This document shows positions 44,016-52,195 of a stretch of DNA of 64,000 nt, piece by piece. The DNA comes from Sphingomonas flavalba (GTDB lineage: Bacteria; Pseudomonadota; Alphaproteobacteria; Sphingomonadales; Sphingomonadaceae): NCBI RefSeq assembly GCF_004796535.1, contig NZ_SPHY01000011.1, positions 32,206-96,205 of the forward strand. Reading direction: 5' to 3'. A program made the translations under genes and the position numbers. The stretch's first letter is position 1, and each line of letters opens with the position of its first letter. The notes beneath the pieces were generated by a model that saw nothing but the letters and a program-made list of their open reading frames with translations, did not search any database and was not told where the DNA came from.

Positions 44016-45554
44016 ATGACATCCGACAGCCGCCCCACCCTTCTCCCCGGCGCCCCGCACACCGACCGGCGCCTGTTCCTCGCCGGCACCGCGACGCTGG
44101 CCGGCATGGCGGCGGTCGGCCTGCCGCTGTCCGGCATCGCCAGGGCGGCCGATGCCGCAGCAGAGGTCGCCGACTTACAGAAGGCGGTGAAGGGCCAGGT
44201 CGTCGCCCGCGACACCGAATTCTACGAGCCGTGGCGCCAGAGCATGATCTGGCAGACGCAGAAATTCCCGCGTCGGCCGGACATCATCGTCCAGGCTGAA
44301 AGCGTCGAGGACGTCGTCGCCGCCGTCAACCACGCCCGCCAGAGCAAGCGCCGGATCACCACCCGCGCCGGCGGCCACAGCTTTTGCGGCTGCTTCATGC
44401 GCGACGACGGCATGCTCGTCGACGTGTCGCGCCTGTCGACGATCGAGATCGACGCCGCGCGCGGCGAAGCGGTCGTCGGCCCCGGCGTCATCGGCCGCCG
44501 CCTGCAGGAGGATCTGGCCCGCCACGACCTTGCTTTCCCGACCGCCCATTGCGGCATGGTGCCGATCAGCGGCTTCTTGCTCGGCGGCGGGCTGGGCTGG
44601 AACGGCAACGCCTGGGGCGGCATGGCGACCTACGCGATCCTGGAGGTGGAGATCGTGACGCCGGACGGCACGGTGCGCACCGCCAGCGAGCGCGAGAATC
44701 CGGACCTGTTCTGGGCGGTGCGCGGCGGCGGCCCCGGCCTGTTCGGCGTCGTCACCCGCTTCCGCCTGCGCTGCTACCCCCGGCCGAAGGCGATGCGCTC
44801 GCACACCTACATCTTCCCGTTCACCAGCGCGCCGGACGTGGCGAAGGCGATGGAGGAAATCGGCCCGAAGCTGCCGCTGAACGTCGAGCTGATCGGCGTC
44901 ATCACCGCCGCGCCGCCGGGGCTGGAGAAAGCCTGCTCGGCCCCCGGCTGTGACCAGGTGCTGGTGCTGCAAAGCGTCGCCTTCGTCGATACCGAACAGC
45001 AGGCGCTAGCCGGCATGGCGCCGCTCGCCGATCATCCGATCACCAAGCTGGCGCTGGTCGCGAACAAGAACGCGCCGGAGACGTTCGAGAATCTCTACTA
45101 CGGCAACGAGGTGCCGTTCCCGCAGCGCCGTTACTGCGTCGACAACATCTATGCCGACGGCCTCGCCAAGCCGATCGAGGTCATCATGCGGCACATGCCG
45201 CATTCCCCCTCGCGCGTGACCGCGCCGGTGCTGCTCTACAAGGGCCGGCCGGACATGCCCGACGGGGCGACCGCGACCAAGGGCAATTTCTACGTCTCCT
45301 GCTACGCGCAGTGGGACGATCCGGCCGCAGACAAGGCCAACAAGGACTGGCTGATCGCGCTCTACGAGGAACTGCAGCCGCTCGGCACCGGCAGCTACAT
45401 CAACGAGCTGAACCAGGAAGGCCGGCCCCACCGCATCCGCGAATGCTACACGGCGGAAGGCTGGGCGAAGCTCGCCGCCCTGCGCGCCAAATACGATCCG
45501 GAACGGGTGTTCCACACCTTCTACGGGCTTGAGCCCCAGCCCCGCCAATCCTGA
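44016..45554 (+). CDS. Tat-exported FAD-linked oxidoreductase (berberine bridge enzyme-like)
   Basis: A 512-residue flavoprotein with a twin-arginine signal (DRRLFLAG, Arg18-Arg19, then a hydrophobic stretch to ARAA near 45). The FAD-binding_4 domain contains RAGGHSFCG, whose His121 matches the His that binds FAD covalently in this family; the second covalent Cys is not evident in GGGLGWNGNAWG. A BBE domain closes the protein (CYTAEGWAKLAALRAKYDP). Such enzymes oxidise alcohols, amines or sugars and pass electrons to oxygen or another acceptor. GGAGAGCTAGG precedes the ATG. Export with a folded cofactor, next to an exported cytochrome c, suggests periplasmic oxidation of the substrate. Confidence 0.86.
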   Translation: MTSDSRPTLLPGAPHTDRRLFLAGTATLAGMAAVGLPLSGIARAADAAAEVADLQKAVKGQVVARDTEFYEPWRQSMIWQTQKFPRRPDIIVQAESVEDVVAAVNHARQSKRRITTRAGGHSFCGCFMRDDGMLVDVSRLSTIEIDAARGEAVVGPGVIGRRLQEDLARHDLAFPTAHCGMVPISGFLLGGGLGWNGNAWGGMATYAILEVEIVTPDGTVRTASERENPDLFWAVRGGGPGLFGVVTRFRLRCYPRPKAMRSHTYIFPFTSAPDVAKAMEEIGPKLPLNVELIGVITAAPPGLEKACSAPGCDQVLVLQSVAFVDTEQQALAGMAPLADHPITKLALVANKNAPETFENLYYGNEVPFPQRRYCVDNIYADGLAKPIEVIMRHMPHSPSRVTAPVLLYKGRPDMPDGATATKGNFYVSCYAQWDDPAADKANKDWLIALYEELQPLGTGSYINELNQEGRPHRIRECYTAEGWAKLAALRAKYDPERVFHTFYGLEPQPRQS

Positions 45555-45564
45555 AAGGACCGTC

Positions 45565-45963
45565 ATGACCGCTTCCGCAACCGATACCGTCAACAGCTTC
45601 TTCCAGGCGCTCGGCTCCGGCGACATGGCGGCGGCGATGGCGCTGCTCGCCGCCGACTGCCGCTGGACCTACCACGGCCCGGACGGCGTGATCCCGTGGG
45701 CGGGTACCTTCACCGGCCCGGACGGCGTCGGCCAGTTCTTCGCCCGCTTCGGCGAGCACGCCGAACCGGTCGAGATGGCGCCTCAGTCGATGGAGGCGGC
45801 CGGCGCCACCGTCTTCGTCCGCGGCATCGAGACAAGCCGGGTCAAGGCGACCGGCAAGACCTATTCGGTGCCGTGGATCCACGCGATCGCCGTCGCCGAC
45901 GGCCGCATCGCCAGCTTCGACGAATATATCGACAGCGCCGCCGTCGCGGCGGCGATGGCCTGA
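45565..45963 (+). CDS. SnoaL/NTF2-like small protein
   Basis: A 132-residue protein of the NTF2-like superfamily: SFFQALGSGDMAAAMALLAADCRWTYHG is the typical start (helix, then strand), with the conserved Trp and aromatic residues and a final DEYID strand. Members are small cyclases, isomerases or binding proteins with a conical pocket. It starts ten bases after the BBE-type gene and ends four bases before the cytochrome gene, so it is tightly inside the operon, yet it has no export signal. It could process a cytoplasmic product of the pathway. No catalytic assignment is possible. Confidence 0.8.
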   Translation: MTASATDTVNSFFQALGSGDMAAAMALLAADCRWTYHGPDGVIPWAGTFTGPDGVGQFFARFGEHAEPVEMAPQSMEAAGATVFVRGIETSRVKATGKTYSVPWIHAIAVADGRIASFDEYIDSAAVAAAMA

Positions 45964-45967
45964 TCCG

Positions 45968-46603
45968 ATGCGCGCCGGCCTCCTCCTGCTCGGCAGCGCC
46001 GCCGCCCTGGCCGCCTGCACGGCCGGCAAGCCGCCGGCTTCTTCCGTCCCGCCGGAGGTCGCGCGCGGGCAGGCGTATTACACCACCTGCCAGGGCTGCC
46101 ACGGCAATGCCGGCGAAGGGTTCGCCGGCATGAACGCGCCGCGTCTCGCCGGCCTGCCGGCCGCCTATGTCGCCGAACAGCTCATCCTTTACCGCAAGGG
46201 GCTGCGCGGCGGGCCGGAGGATTTCCTCGGTGTGCAGATGAACGGCCGGGCCAAGGCGCTGCCGGACGAGCAGGCAGTGCGCGACGTCGCCGCCTATATC
46301 GCCACCCTGCCCGCGCCGCCGCAACAGCCGGCGGCATCCCCGGCCAACCCGGCCGGGGCGGATCTGTTCGTCAGTTGCGTTGCGTGCCACGGGGACAAGG
46401 CGCAGGGCAACGCGGCGCTCGGCGCGCCGCCGCTGGCCGGCACCGACGCCGCCTATCTCGCGCGGCAGCTACGCAACTACAAGGCGGGCATCCGCGGGCG
46501 CGAAGGCGATACGCTTGGCCAGCAGATGCGCGCCGCCGCCGCCGTGCTGCCGGACGACGCGGCGATCGACGCCGTCGCCGCCCACGCCGCCGCGCTCAAA
46601 TGA
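45968..46603 (+). CDS. Di-heme cytochrome c lipoprotein (c4-like)
   Basis: A 211-residue exported cytochrome. The lipobox LAAC places a lipidated Cys at residue 17. Two c-type heme sites, CQGCH at 41-45 and CVACH at 137-141, lie in two similar domains joined by a proline- and alanine-rich linker. Each domain has a Met that can be the second axial ligand (VQMNG, QQMRAA). It is anchored in the periplasm and would take electrons from a flavoprotein and pass them to a terminal oxidase. Its neighbours are the Tat-exported flavoprotein and the GMC dehydrogenase, so one of them is the likely donor. Confidence 0.9.
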   Translation: MRAGLLLLGSAAALAACTAGKPPASSVPPEVARGQAYYTTCQGCHGNAGEGFAGMNAPRLAGLPAAYVAEQLILYRKGLRGGPEDFLGVQMNGRAKALPDEQAVRDVAAYIATLPAPPQQPAASPANPAGADLFVSCVACHGDKAQGNAALGAPPLAGTDAAYLARQLRNYKAGIRGREGDTLGQQMRAAAAVLPDDAAIDAVAAHAAALK

Positions 46604-46661
46604 CCGATGCCGGCCGCGCCGGCCGGCCCTCCTTTTCGACGGGTCCAGGGAACAGCAAGAC

Positions 46662-48269
46662 ATGCAGATTGAAAGCGCCGCGTTCGACTATATCGTGGTC
46701 GGTGCCGGCTCGGCCGGCTGCGTGGTCGCCGCGCGCCTCAGCGAACGGCCCGACGTCAGCGTGTTGCTGGTCGAGGCCGGCGGCAAGGACGACAGCTTCT
46801 GGCTGAAGATCCCGGTCGGCTACGGCCGCACTATCGCCGACCCGGCGGTCAACTGGAAATACATGACGGAACCGAACCCGGCGCTCGGCGGCCGGCAGAT
46901 CTACTGGCCGCGCGGCAAGACGCTCGGCGGGTCGAGCAGCATCAACGGCCTGATCTACATTCGCGGTCAGGCGGCCGACTACGACCATTGGCGCCAGCTC
47001 GGCAACCGGGGCTGGGGCTATGAGGACGTACTGCCCTATTTCCGCAAGTCGGAAGACCAGGAAAACGGCGCGGACGCATTCCACGGCGTCGGCGGCCCGC
47101 TCAGCATCACCAACATCCGCGAACGCAACCCGCTGTGCGAGGCGCTGATCGCCAGCGCCGGCCGCAACGGCATTCCGCACAACCCCGATTTCAACGGCGC
47201 CAGCCAGGAAGGTGTCGGCTATTATCAGGGGACGATCCGCAACGGCCGCCGCTGTTCCGCCTCCTACGCCTATCTGCGCCCGGCCCGCGGCCGCCCGAAC
47301 CTGACCGTCGTCACCGACAGCCTGGCGGAGAAGATCGTCTTCGAAAACGGCCGCGCGGTCGGCGTCGATCTCCGCACCGGCGGCCGCACCGTGCGGATGA
47401 CCTGCCGGCGCGAGCTGGTGCTATCCGGCGGCTCGGTCAATTCCCCCCATCTGCTGCTGCTGTCCGGCGTCGGCCCGGCCGCGCAGCTTCGCGATCTCGG
47501 CATCCCGGTCGAGGCCGACCTGCCCGGCGTCGGCGAGAATCTGCAGGATCATTATGGCGGCCAGATCACCTGGCGCTGCACCCGGCCGATCACCATGAAC
47601 GACGTGATGCTCAGCAAGCGGCGCCAGCTTGCCGCCGGCCTGCGCTGGCTGCTGCTGCGCAACGGCCCGCTGTCGGTCCCCGCCGGGCAGGCCGGTCTGT
47701 TCACCCGCATCCTGCCCAGTTCCGCGACGCCCGACGTCCAGTTCCTGTTCCAGACGTTCAGCGGCGGCTATTACGAGGACGGGCTGTTCAAATTCTCCGG
47801 CTTCGCCAATTTCATCTGCCCCGTCCGCCCGCGCAGCCGGGGGCGGATCACGCTGGCGAGCGCCGATCCGTCGGAACCGCCGCGCCTCGCCCCCAATTAT
47901 TTCGCCGACCCGGTCGACCGCCATATACTGGTCGAGGCGCTGAAGCTCGCCCGCAAGATCGCGCAAACCCCACCGCTGGCCGATTTCGTGGCGTCGGAGC
48001 ACCTGCCCGGCGCCGACATCCGCTCGGACGATGAGATAGAGGGCTATTTCCGCGAGAACGGTGGCTGCGTCTCGCATCAGGTCGGCACCTGCAAGATGGG
48101 CAACGACACGATGGCGGTGGTCGACGACCAGCTTCGCGTGCGCGGCGTAGACGGCCTGCGCGTCGCCGACGCATCGATCATGCCGACGCTGATCTCGGGC
48201 AATACCAACGCCACGACGATCATGATCGGCGAAAAGGCCGCCGACCTGATCCGCGGCACCGCATCCTGA
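46662..48269 (+). CDS. GMC-family alcohol dehydrogenase (choline dehydrogenase-like)
   Basis: A 535-residue FAD enzyme of the glucose-methanol-choline family. The dinucleotide motif GAGSAG lies at about 14-19, the GMC signature in PRGKTLGGSSSINGL at about 84-98, and the catalytic His in CVSHQVGTCKMG and the partner Asn in SGNTNATTIMIGEKAA near the end. These enzymes oxidise primary alcohols to aldehydes and use quinones or cytochromes as acceptors. No signal peptide is visible. PEG dehydrogenase (PegA) is of this family and sits in a similar gene group. The ATG starts 58 bases after the cytochrome gene. It is the last gene before a strong bidirectional terminator. Confidence 0.9.
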   Translation: MQIESAAFDYIVVGAGSAGCVVAARLSERPDVSVLLVEAGGKDDSFWLKIPVGYGRTIADPAVNWKYMTEPNPALGGRQIYWPRGKTLGGSSSINGLIYIRGQAADYDHWRQLGNRGWGYEDVLPYFRKSEDQENGADAFHGVGGPLSITNIRERNPLCEALIASAGRNGIPHNPDFNGASQEGVGYYQGTIRNGRRCSASYAYLRPARGRPNLTVVTDSLAEKIVFENGRAVGVDLRTGGRTVRMTCRRELVLSGGSVNSPHLLLLSGVGPAAQLRDLGIPVEADLPGVGENLQDHYGGQITWRCTRPITMNDVMLSKRRQLAAGLRWLLLRNGPLSVPAGQAGLFTRILPSSATPDVQFLFQTFSGGYYEDGLFKFSGFANFICPVRPRSRGRITLASADPSEPPRLAPNYFADPVDRHILVEALKLARKIAQTPPLADFVASEHLPGADIRSDDEIEGYFRENGGCVSHQVGTCKMGNDTMAVVDDQLRVRGVDGLRVADASIMPTLISGNTNATTIMIGEKAADLIRGTAS

Positions 48270-48274
48270 GCTAA

Positions 48275-48316
48275 CGCGCCTCCCGCCCTGCTCTCTGTCG
48301 CAGGGCGGGAGGCGCG
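48275..48316. terminator. Bidirectional hairpin terminator
   Basis: A perfect 17-bp stem (CGCGCCTCCCG... with its complement) and an 8-base loop lies between the convergent GMC dehydrogenase and PEP-CTERM genes. It is the strongest hairpin I found in the window and would stop transcripts from both sides, though T-runs are absent. Confidence 0.7.
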
Positions 48317-48330
48317 GCGCCCCACCGGGA

Positions 48331-48897
48331 TCAGCCGTAGGTAATCGCCGTCCGCACCCTGCGTCCGCGCGCGGCGGCCCCGATCAGGGTGAAGCCGGCG
48401 ATCAACATCGCCCAGCCCGCCGGCTCCGGCACCGCGGACACCGGCCGCGTCGCCGAAATCACCAGCTTGGTATTGGTCGGCTGCGGCTGGGTGCTGAACG
48501 GCAGCTTCTGGGTGGTGAAATTGAATTCGCCCAGCTTGATGGTGGGATTCGACGTCGGGCCGGTGAACAGGTCGATCGCCAGCAGCGAGAACAGCAGGGT
48601 GCTGCCCAGCGCCACGCGCACGCCGCCCGCCGCGCTCGCCGGGTAGAAGAGGATGTCGCCATTCGTCGACGTAACGCCGTTCGACGTGACCGTGAAGTTG
48701 CGGAGCCGGAAGTAGCCGTACATACTCGTGCTATATGTGAAGTCAGACCCGTAAAGGGCTGCGGACGGGTTCGAATCCAGTTCGAAACTGGCATCGAAAT
48801 CCCCCGAGAAGGTGAAGTAGTAAGTGGCGGCCTGTGCCGGTACGGCCAGGGCGAGCAGCGCGACGGCCCCCGCCAGGGCGGACGGACGGATCTTCAT
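48331..48897 (-). CDS. PEPxxWA-CTERM exported protein
   Basis: A 188-residue secreted protein. A Sec signal covers residues 1-23 (AQA), the middle is rich in Ser, Thr, Phe and Tyr with many beta strands, and the C-terminus has the sorting tag VPEPAGWAML, a hydrophobic helix and an Arg cluster (RGRRVR). In sphingomonads this tag directs proteins to an exosortase that cleaves and exports them to the surface, often with exopolysaccharide. No exosortase gene is in the window. GAGGGGG precedes the ATG. The function of the body is unknown; many such proteins are adhesins or matrix parts. Confidence 0.88.
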   Translation of the reverse strand: MKIRPSALAGAVALLALAVPAQAATYYFTFSGDFDASFELDSNPSAALYGSDFTYSTSMYGYFRLRNFTVTSNGVTSTNGDILFYPASAAGGVRVALGSTLLFSLLAIDLFTGPTSNPTIKLGEFNFTTQKLPFSTQPQPTNTKLVISATRPVSAVPEPAGWAMLIAGFTLIGAAARGRRVRTAITYG

Positions 48898-48959
48898 GGA
48901 TACCCCCTCAAATAGCTGAAGGGCGCTTTTACCAAACGCGCTTTGCCGGGCGTCTCAGA

Positions 48960-49922
48960 TCACTGGTCCGACCGTCTCAGCACATCCGCCCGCCACGCGC
49001 GCGGCGACATGCCATAGCTTTGCCTGAAAGCCCGGCTGAACGCGGCGGCGCTGCGGTAACCGGACATCGCCGCCGCATCCTCGATCGCGCCGTCGCGCCG
49101 CGCGGCGATCACCGCTTTCGCCCGCTCCAGCCGCACGCCGCGCACCATCTCCCCTACCGTCAGGCCCTGTCGCGCGAATACCCGGTACAGGTGCGCGCGC
49201 GAGCAGCCGAGCCGCGCTGCGATCGCCGCCGCGCTCAAATCGCGATCGGCGCTGTGGCGTTCGGCGATCCCCCGCGCCGCCATGATCAGCACGACGTCGG
49301 AGCGCAGCGCCTCGTCGGGCCGGTCGGCATGAAGCTGGCGCAGGCAGCCGATCGCCAGTTGCGTGGCCGCGGCGACGCCGGCATCCATCTCGACGCGCGA
49401 CAGCCGGTCGCCATGCCGGCGCAGTTGCTCCAGATGCGCGCGCAGCACCGGGCCAAGCGGCATGTCGTCCAGCCTGACGACACCGCCGCGCCGTTGCAGC
49501 GGGTCGCCGCCGACCGCGCCGATCGCCAACGCGCGCGGCACGGTCAGGTACAGGTGGTCGTGCCCGACCGCGCCGACGTCGGTGGTCGCGGCCTGGCTCG
49601 CATCCATCACCACCAGCCCGCTGTCGCGGTCCAGTACCACCGCCTCGTCATGGCCGGCGCGCAACCGCACCTCGCCGCCCAGGGTAAAGGAGAACACGAA
49701 ATGGTCGGCCCAGCCCCGCCCGAAGCGGCAGCGCGTATTGGCGCTGATCGAATGGCCCAGCAGCACCCCGTCCTGCGTCGTCCACATGCGCAGTTCCGCG
49801 TCATAGCCGTCATGCGCCGCCGGGTCGGTCAGCGACAGATCAAGCCCGGCATGCAGGCTACGCCAGAAATCGAAGCGCTGGTGCGCCGGCAAATCCGCCG
49901 TGTCGATGCGGGCAAGACCCAT
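48960..49922 (-). CDS. AraC-family transcriptional regulator (2)
   Basis: A 320-residue regulator with an AraC-binding-like domain of the FeaR/AraC_binding_2 sort at 1-200 (FDFWRSLHAGLDL, SFTLGGEVRL, LVVMDAS) and two helix-turn-helix motifs in the last 100 residues (IAARLGCSRAHLYRVFARQ and DAAAMSGYRSAAAFSRAFRQSYGMSPRAWR). AGGG lies about eight bases before the ATG. It is on the minus strand upstream of the PEP-CTERM gene, 62 bases apart, but that gene has its own ribosome site and probably its own promoter. It is monocistronic as far as can be seen; its targets are unknown. Confidence 0.87.
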   Translation of the reverse strand: MGLARIDTADLPAHQRFDFWRSLHAGLDLSLTDPAAHDGYDAELRMWTTQDGVLLGHSISANTRCRFGRGWADHFVFSFTLGGEVRLRAGHDEAVVLDRDSGLVVMDASQAATTDVGAVGHDHLYLTVPRALAIGAVGGDPLQRRGGVVRLDDMPLGPVLRAHLEQLRRHGDRLSRVEMDAGVAAATQLAIGCLRQLHADRPDEALRSDVVLIMAARGIAERHSADRDLSAAAIAARLGCSRAHLYRVFARQGLTVGEMVRGVRLERAKAVIAARRDGAIEDAAAMSGYRSAAAFSRAFRQSYGMSPRAWRADVLRRSDQ

Positions 49923-50308
49923 GCGTGACGCCCTATTTGCCGCACCGCTGCCAAAGCGGCGCAGCGGCGTTCAATCATCGTTATTGTTTCATCTCGGTGC
50001 CGGGCGCGCAACCGGCGCCGCGCCGCACCCGTCATCCCATAATAAGACAGTCCGCCGCCGACCAGAGCATGATGCGATGAACTGGAATCGCTATTGCGAG
50101 GAGCGCAGCGACGCGGCAGTCCGGATTGCGCGCCAACGCCCTGGATTGCTTCGCTCCGCTCGCAATGACGAAGCGGGGCAATCCAATGGCAGCAGAGCCT
50201 GGATTCCGTCTGCTTCAAGCGGAATCGGCACCGGCGCCCAAGGTTCCGGCGATGCACGGCATCGTTGGAAAGGTGCTGGAAGGCGGTGCAGCTTGAAGCG
50301 GACAGGCT
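49923..50308. other. Intergenic gap holding a dispersed repeat
   Basis: This 386-base gap lies upstream of the AraC gene and downstream of the gamma-glutamyltransferase gene, both on the minus strand. It holds the palindromic repeat at 50093-50170. An open frame crossing it on the minus strand encodes the 'HCERSEAIQ' string typical of translated repeats and is not a gene. Otherwise only the AraC promoter is expected here. Confidence 0.6.
50093..50170. repeat. Palindromic REP-like dispersed repeat
   Basis: The left end reads ATTGCGAGGAGCG and the right end CGCTCCGCTCGCAAT, nearly inverse complements, with GGATTGC segments between. This 'ATTGCGAG...CGCAATGACG' element is common between genes of alphaproteobacteria. 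Its translation gives the well-known artefact CERSEAIQ. It is a non-coding repeat that can form a long hairpin. Confidence 0.75.
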
Positions 50309-52123
50309 CTAATAGGCCAGCGCGCAGCCATCCGCGCGCATCTCGCTGGCGGCGGCGTAGACGCGGCCGCCCGCCCGCTCCAGCCATTCGACGCATTCGT
50401 AGCGGCCGTAACCGCCCGGCGCCTCGGCGATCTTCCAGCCCATCGCCGCCAGCTTCGCCTGCGTTTCCGCCGGCACGCCGGTTTCCAGGTTCAGCACGCC
50501 GGTCGGCGACGCCTTCTCCTCCGCCCCGTCCTCGCCCATCGCTTCCGACGATCCGCCGTGGTGCCAGCGCGGGCTGTCGCCGGCCGCCTGCACGTCCAGG
50601 TCGTAATCGATGCGGTTGGCCAGGATCTGCACCTGCCCCTGCGGCTGCATGTCGCCGCCCATCACGCCGAACGCCAGCCAGGGCTTGCCCTGCCGCGTCG
50701 CGAAACCGGGAATGATCGTCTGGAACGGTCGCTTGCCCGGCGCATAGACGTTCGGGTGCCCATCGCGCAGCGAGAATAGCTGCCCGCGATCCTGGAACAT
50801 GAAGCCAAGCCCGTCGGCGACCAGCCCGGATCCCATGCCGCGGAAATTGGACTGGATCATCGACACCATCATGCCGTCCTTGTCGGAACAGCTGAAATAG
50901 GTGGTGTCGCCGTGGCTGGGCGCCTGCCCCGGCCGCACGTCGGTCATCAGCCGGTCGGGGCGGATCAGCTTCGCGCGCTCGGCGGCATATTCCTTCGACC
51001 CGAGCCACGCGAACGGCACCTTGGCGAATTCCGGGTCGGCGTAATACCGGGCGCGGTCCTCATAGGCGAGGCGCTTCGCCTCCGCCTGCAGGTGGATCGA
51101 CAACGCCGACTGGAAACCGGCACCACGCATGTCGAATCGTTCCAGGATGTTCAGCATCTGCAGAGTCGCCAGGCCCTGCGTGTTCTCGCCGATCGCGTGG
51201 ACGGTGACGCCGCGATAGTCGGTGGTCAGCGGCTCGCTCCACCCCGCGTGCTGCGCGGCCAGGTCGGCGCGGGTCATCCACCCGCCGATCCGCTTGAAAT
51301 AGGCCTCGATCGTGTCGGCGATCGGCCCGTCGTAAAAGGCGTCGCGTCCGCCCTTGGCGAGCAGGTGGAACGTCCGGGCCAGGTCCGGGTTGCGGAATAC
51401 GTCGCCCTCCGCCGGTGCCTTGCCGCCGGGCGCATAGGTCGCCCGCATGTTGGCGACCTCCTCTATCCCCATCCCCGGCCGCTGGAAGTTGGCGACGCCG
51501 CGCGCCATGTAAAAGGCGACGACCGGGGCGACCGGCACGCCGTCCTCCGCCATCGCGATCACCGGCTCGAACAACTCCGCCCACTTCAGCTTGCCGTAGC
51601 GCTGGTGCATCGTCCACCAGCCGTCGACCGCGCCGGGCACGGACACCGACACCGCGCCGTAAGGCGGGATGGCGCCGCTCTTCGCCCGCGCCCGCACCGT
51701 CTCCAGGCTCAGCCCACGCGGGCTGCGGCCGGATCCGGCGATGCCCTGCACCTTGCCCGCTTTCGGGTCCCAGATCAGCGCGTAGACGTCGCCGCCCATG
51801 CCGTTGGCGGTCGGCTCCAGGAAGCCGAGGCAGGCGTTCATCGCGATCGCCGCGTCGACCGCCGACCCGCCTTTGCGCAGGATGTCGATCGCCGCCATCG
51901 TCGCGCGCGGATGGGCGGATCCGGCGGCGCCGTTCACCCCGAACACCGCCGATCGGCTGGCGAAATTGGCGCCGACCGGCCGGTCGCCGGCGCGCACGTC
52001 AAGCCGCCGCTCATTGTCGACCGGCTTCGCCGCGCCGCCCCCCGGCGCGGCCGCCCCCTGTGCCCGCACGGACGAAGCGATCGCGGCGGCGGGAACCGCG
52101 GCAAGGAAGGTACGACGGCGCAT
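50309..52123 (-). CDS. Exported gamma-glutamyltransferase-family protein
   Basis: A 604-residue Ntn-hydrolase precursor. MRRRTFLAAV is a twin-arginine-like signal ending near VRAQ (residue 22). The family signature HGDTTYFSCSDKDG at about 406-419 contains the Thr that becomes the new N-terminus after self-cleavage and acts as nucleophile; NGMGGDVYAL and SMIQSNFRGMGSG match the substrate-binding regions. Related enzymes hydrolyse glutathione or other gamma-glutamyl amides, and some act as cephalosporin acylases. It is the last gene of the minus-strand group with two acyl-CoA dehydrogenases and starts 72 bases after the shorter one, with an AGGGGG ribosome site. Its link to their pathway is unclear. 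Confidence 0.87.
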   Translation of the reverse strand: MRRRTFLAAVPAAAIASSVRAQGAAAPGGGAAKPVDNERRLDVRAGDRPVGANFASRSAVFGVNGAAGSAHPRATMAAIDILRKGGSAVDAAIAMNACLGFLEPTANGMGGDVYALIWDPKAGKVQGIAGSGRSPRGLSLETVRARAKSGAIPPYGAVSVSVPGAVDGWWTMHQRYGKLKWAELFEPVIAMAEDGVPVAPVVAFYMARGVANFQRPGMGIEEVANMRATYAPGGKAPAEGDVFRNPDLARTFHLLAKGGRDAFYDGPIADTIEAYFKRIGGWMTRADLAAQHAGWSEPLTTDYRGVTVHAIGENTQGLATLQMLNILERFDMRGAGFQSALSIHLQAEAKRLAYEDRARYYADPEFAKVPFAWLGSKEYAAERAKLIRPDRLMTDVRPGQAPSHGDTTYFSCSDKDGMMVSMIQSNFRGMGSGLVADGLGFMFQDRGQLFSLRDGHPNVYAPGKRPFQTIIPGFATRQGKPWLAFGVMGGDMQPQGQVQILANRIDYDLDVQAAGDSPRWHHGGSSEAMGEDGAEEKASPTGVLNLETGVPAETQAKLAAMGWKIAEAPGGYGRYECVEWLERAGGRVYAAASEMRADGCALAY

Positions 52124-52195
52124 GAAGGCATCCCCCTGGAACGATGATTCGTATACCGTATCACCGTCGCCGGGGTTGCGGAACGCCCCCGCCGG

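Noticed and set aside
49829..50257. A minus-strand frame containing HCERSEAIQ
   Set aside because: This string is the known translation of a dispersed non-coding repeat, and the frame overlaps the AraC start.
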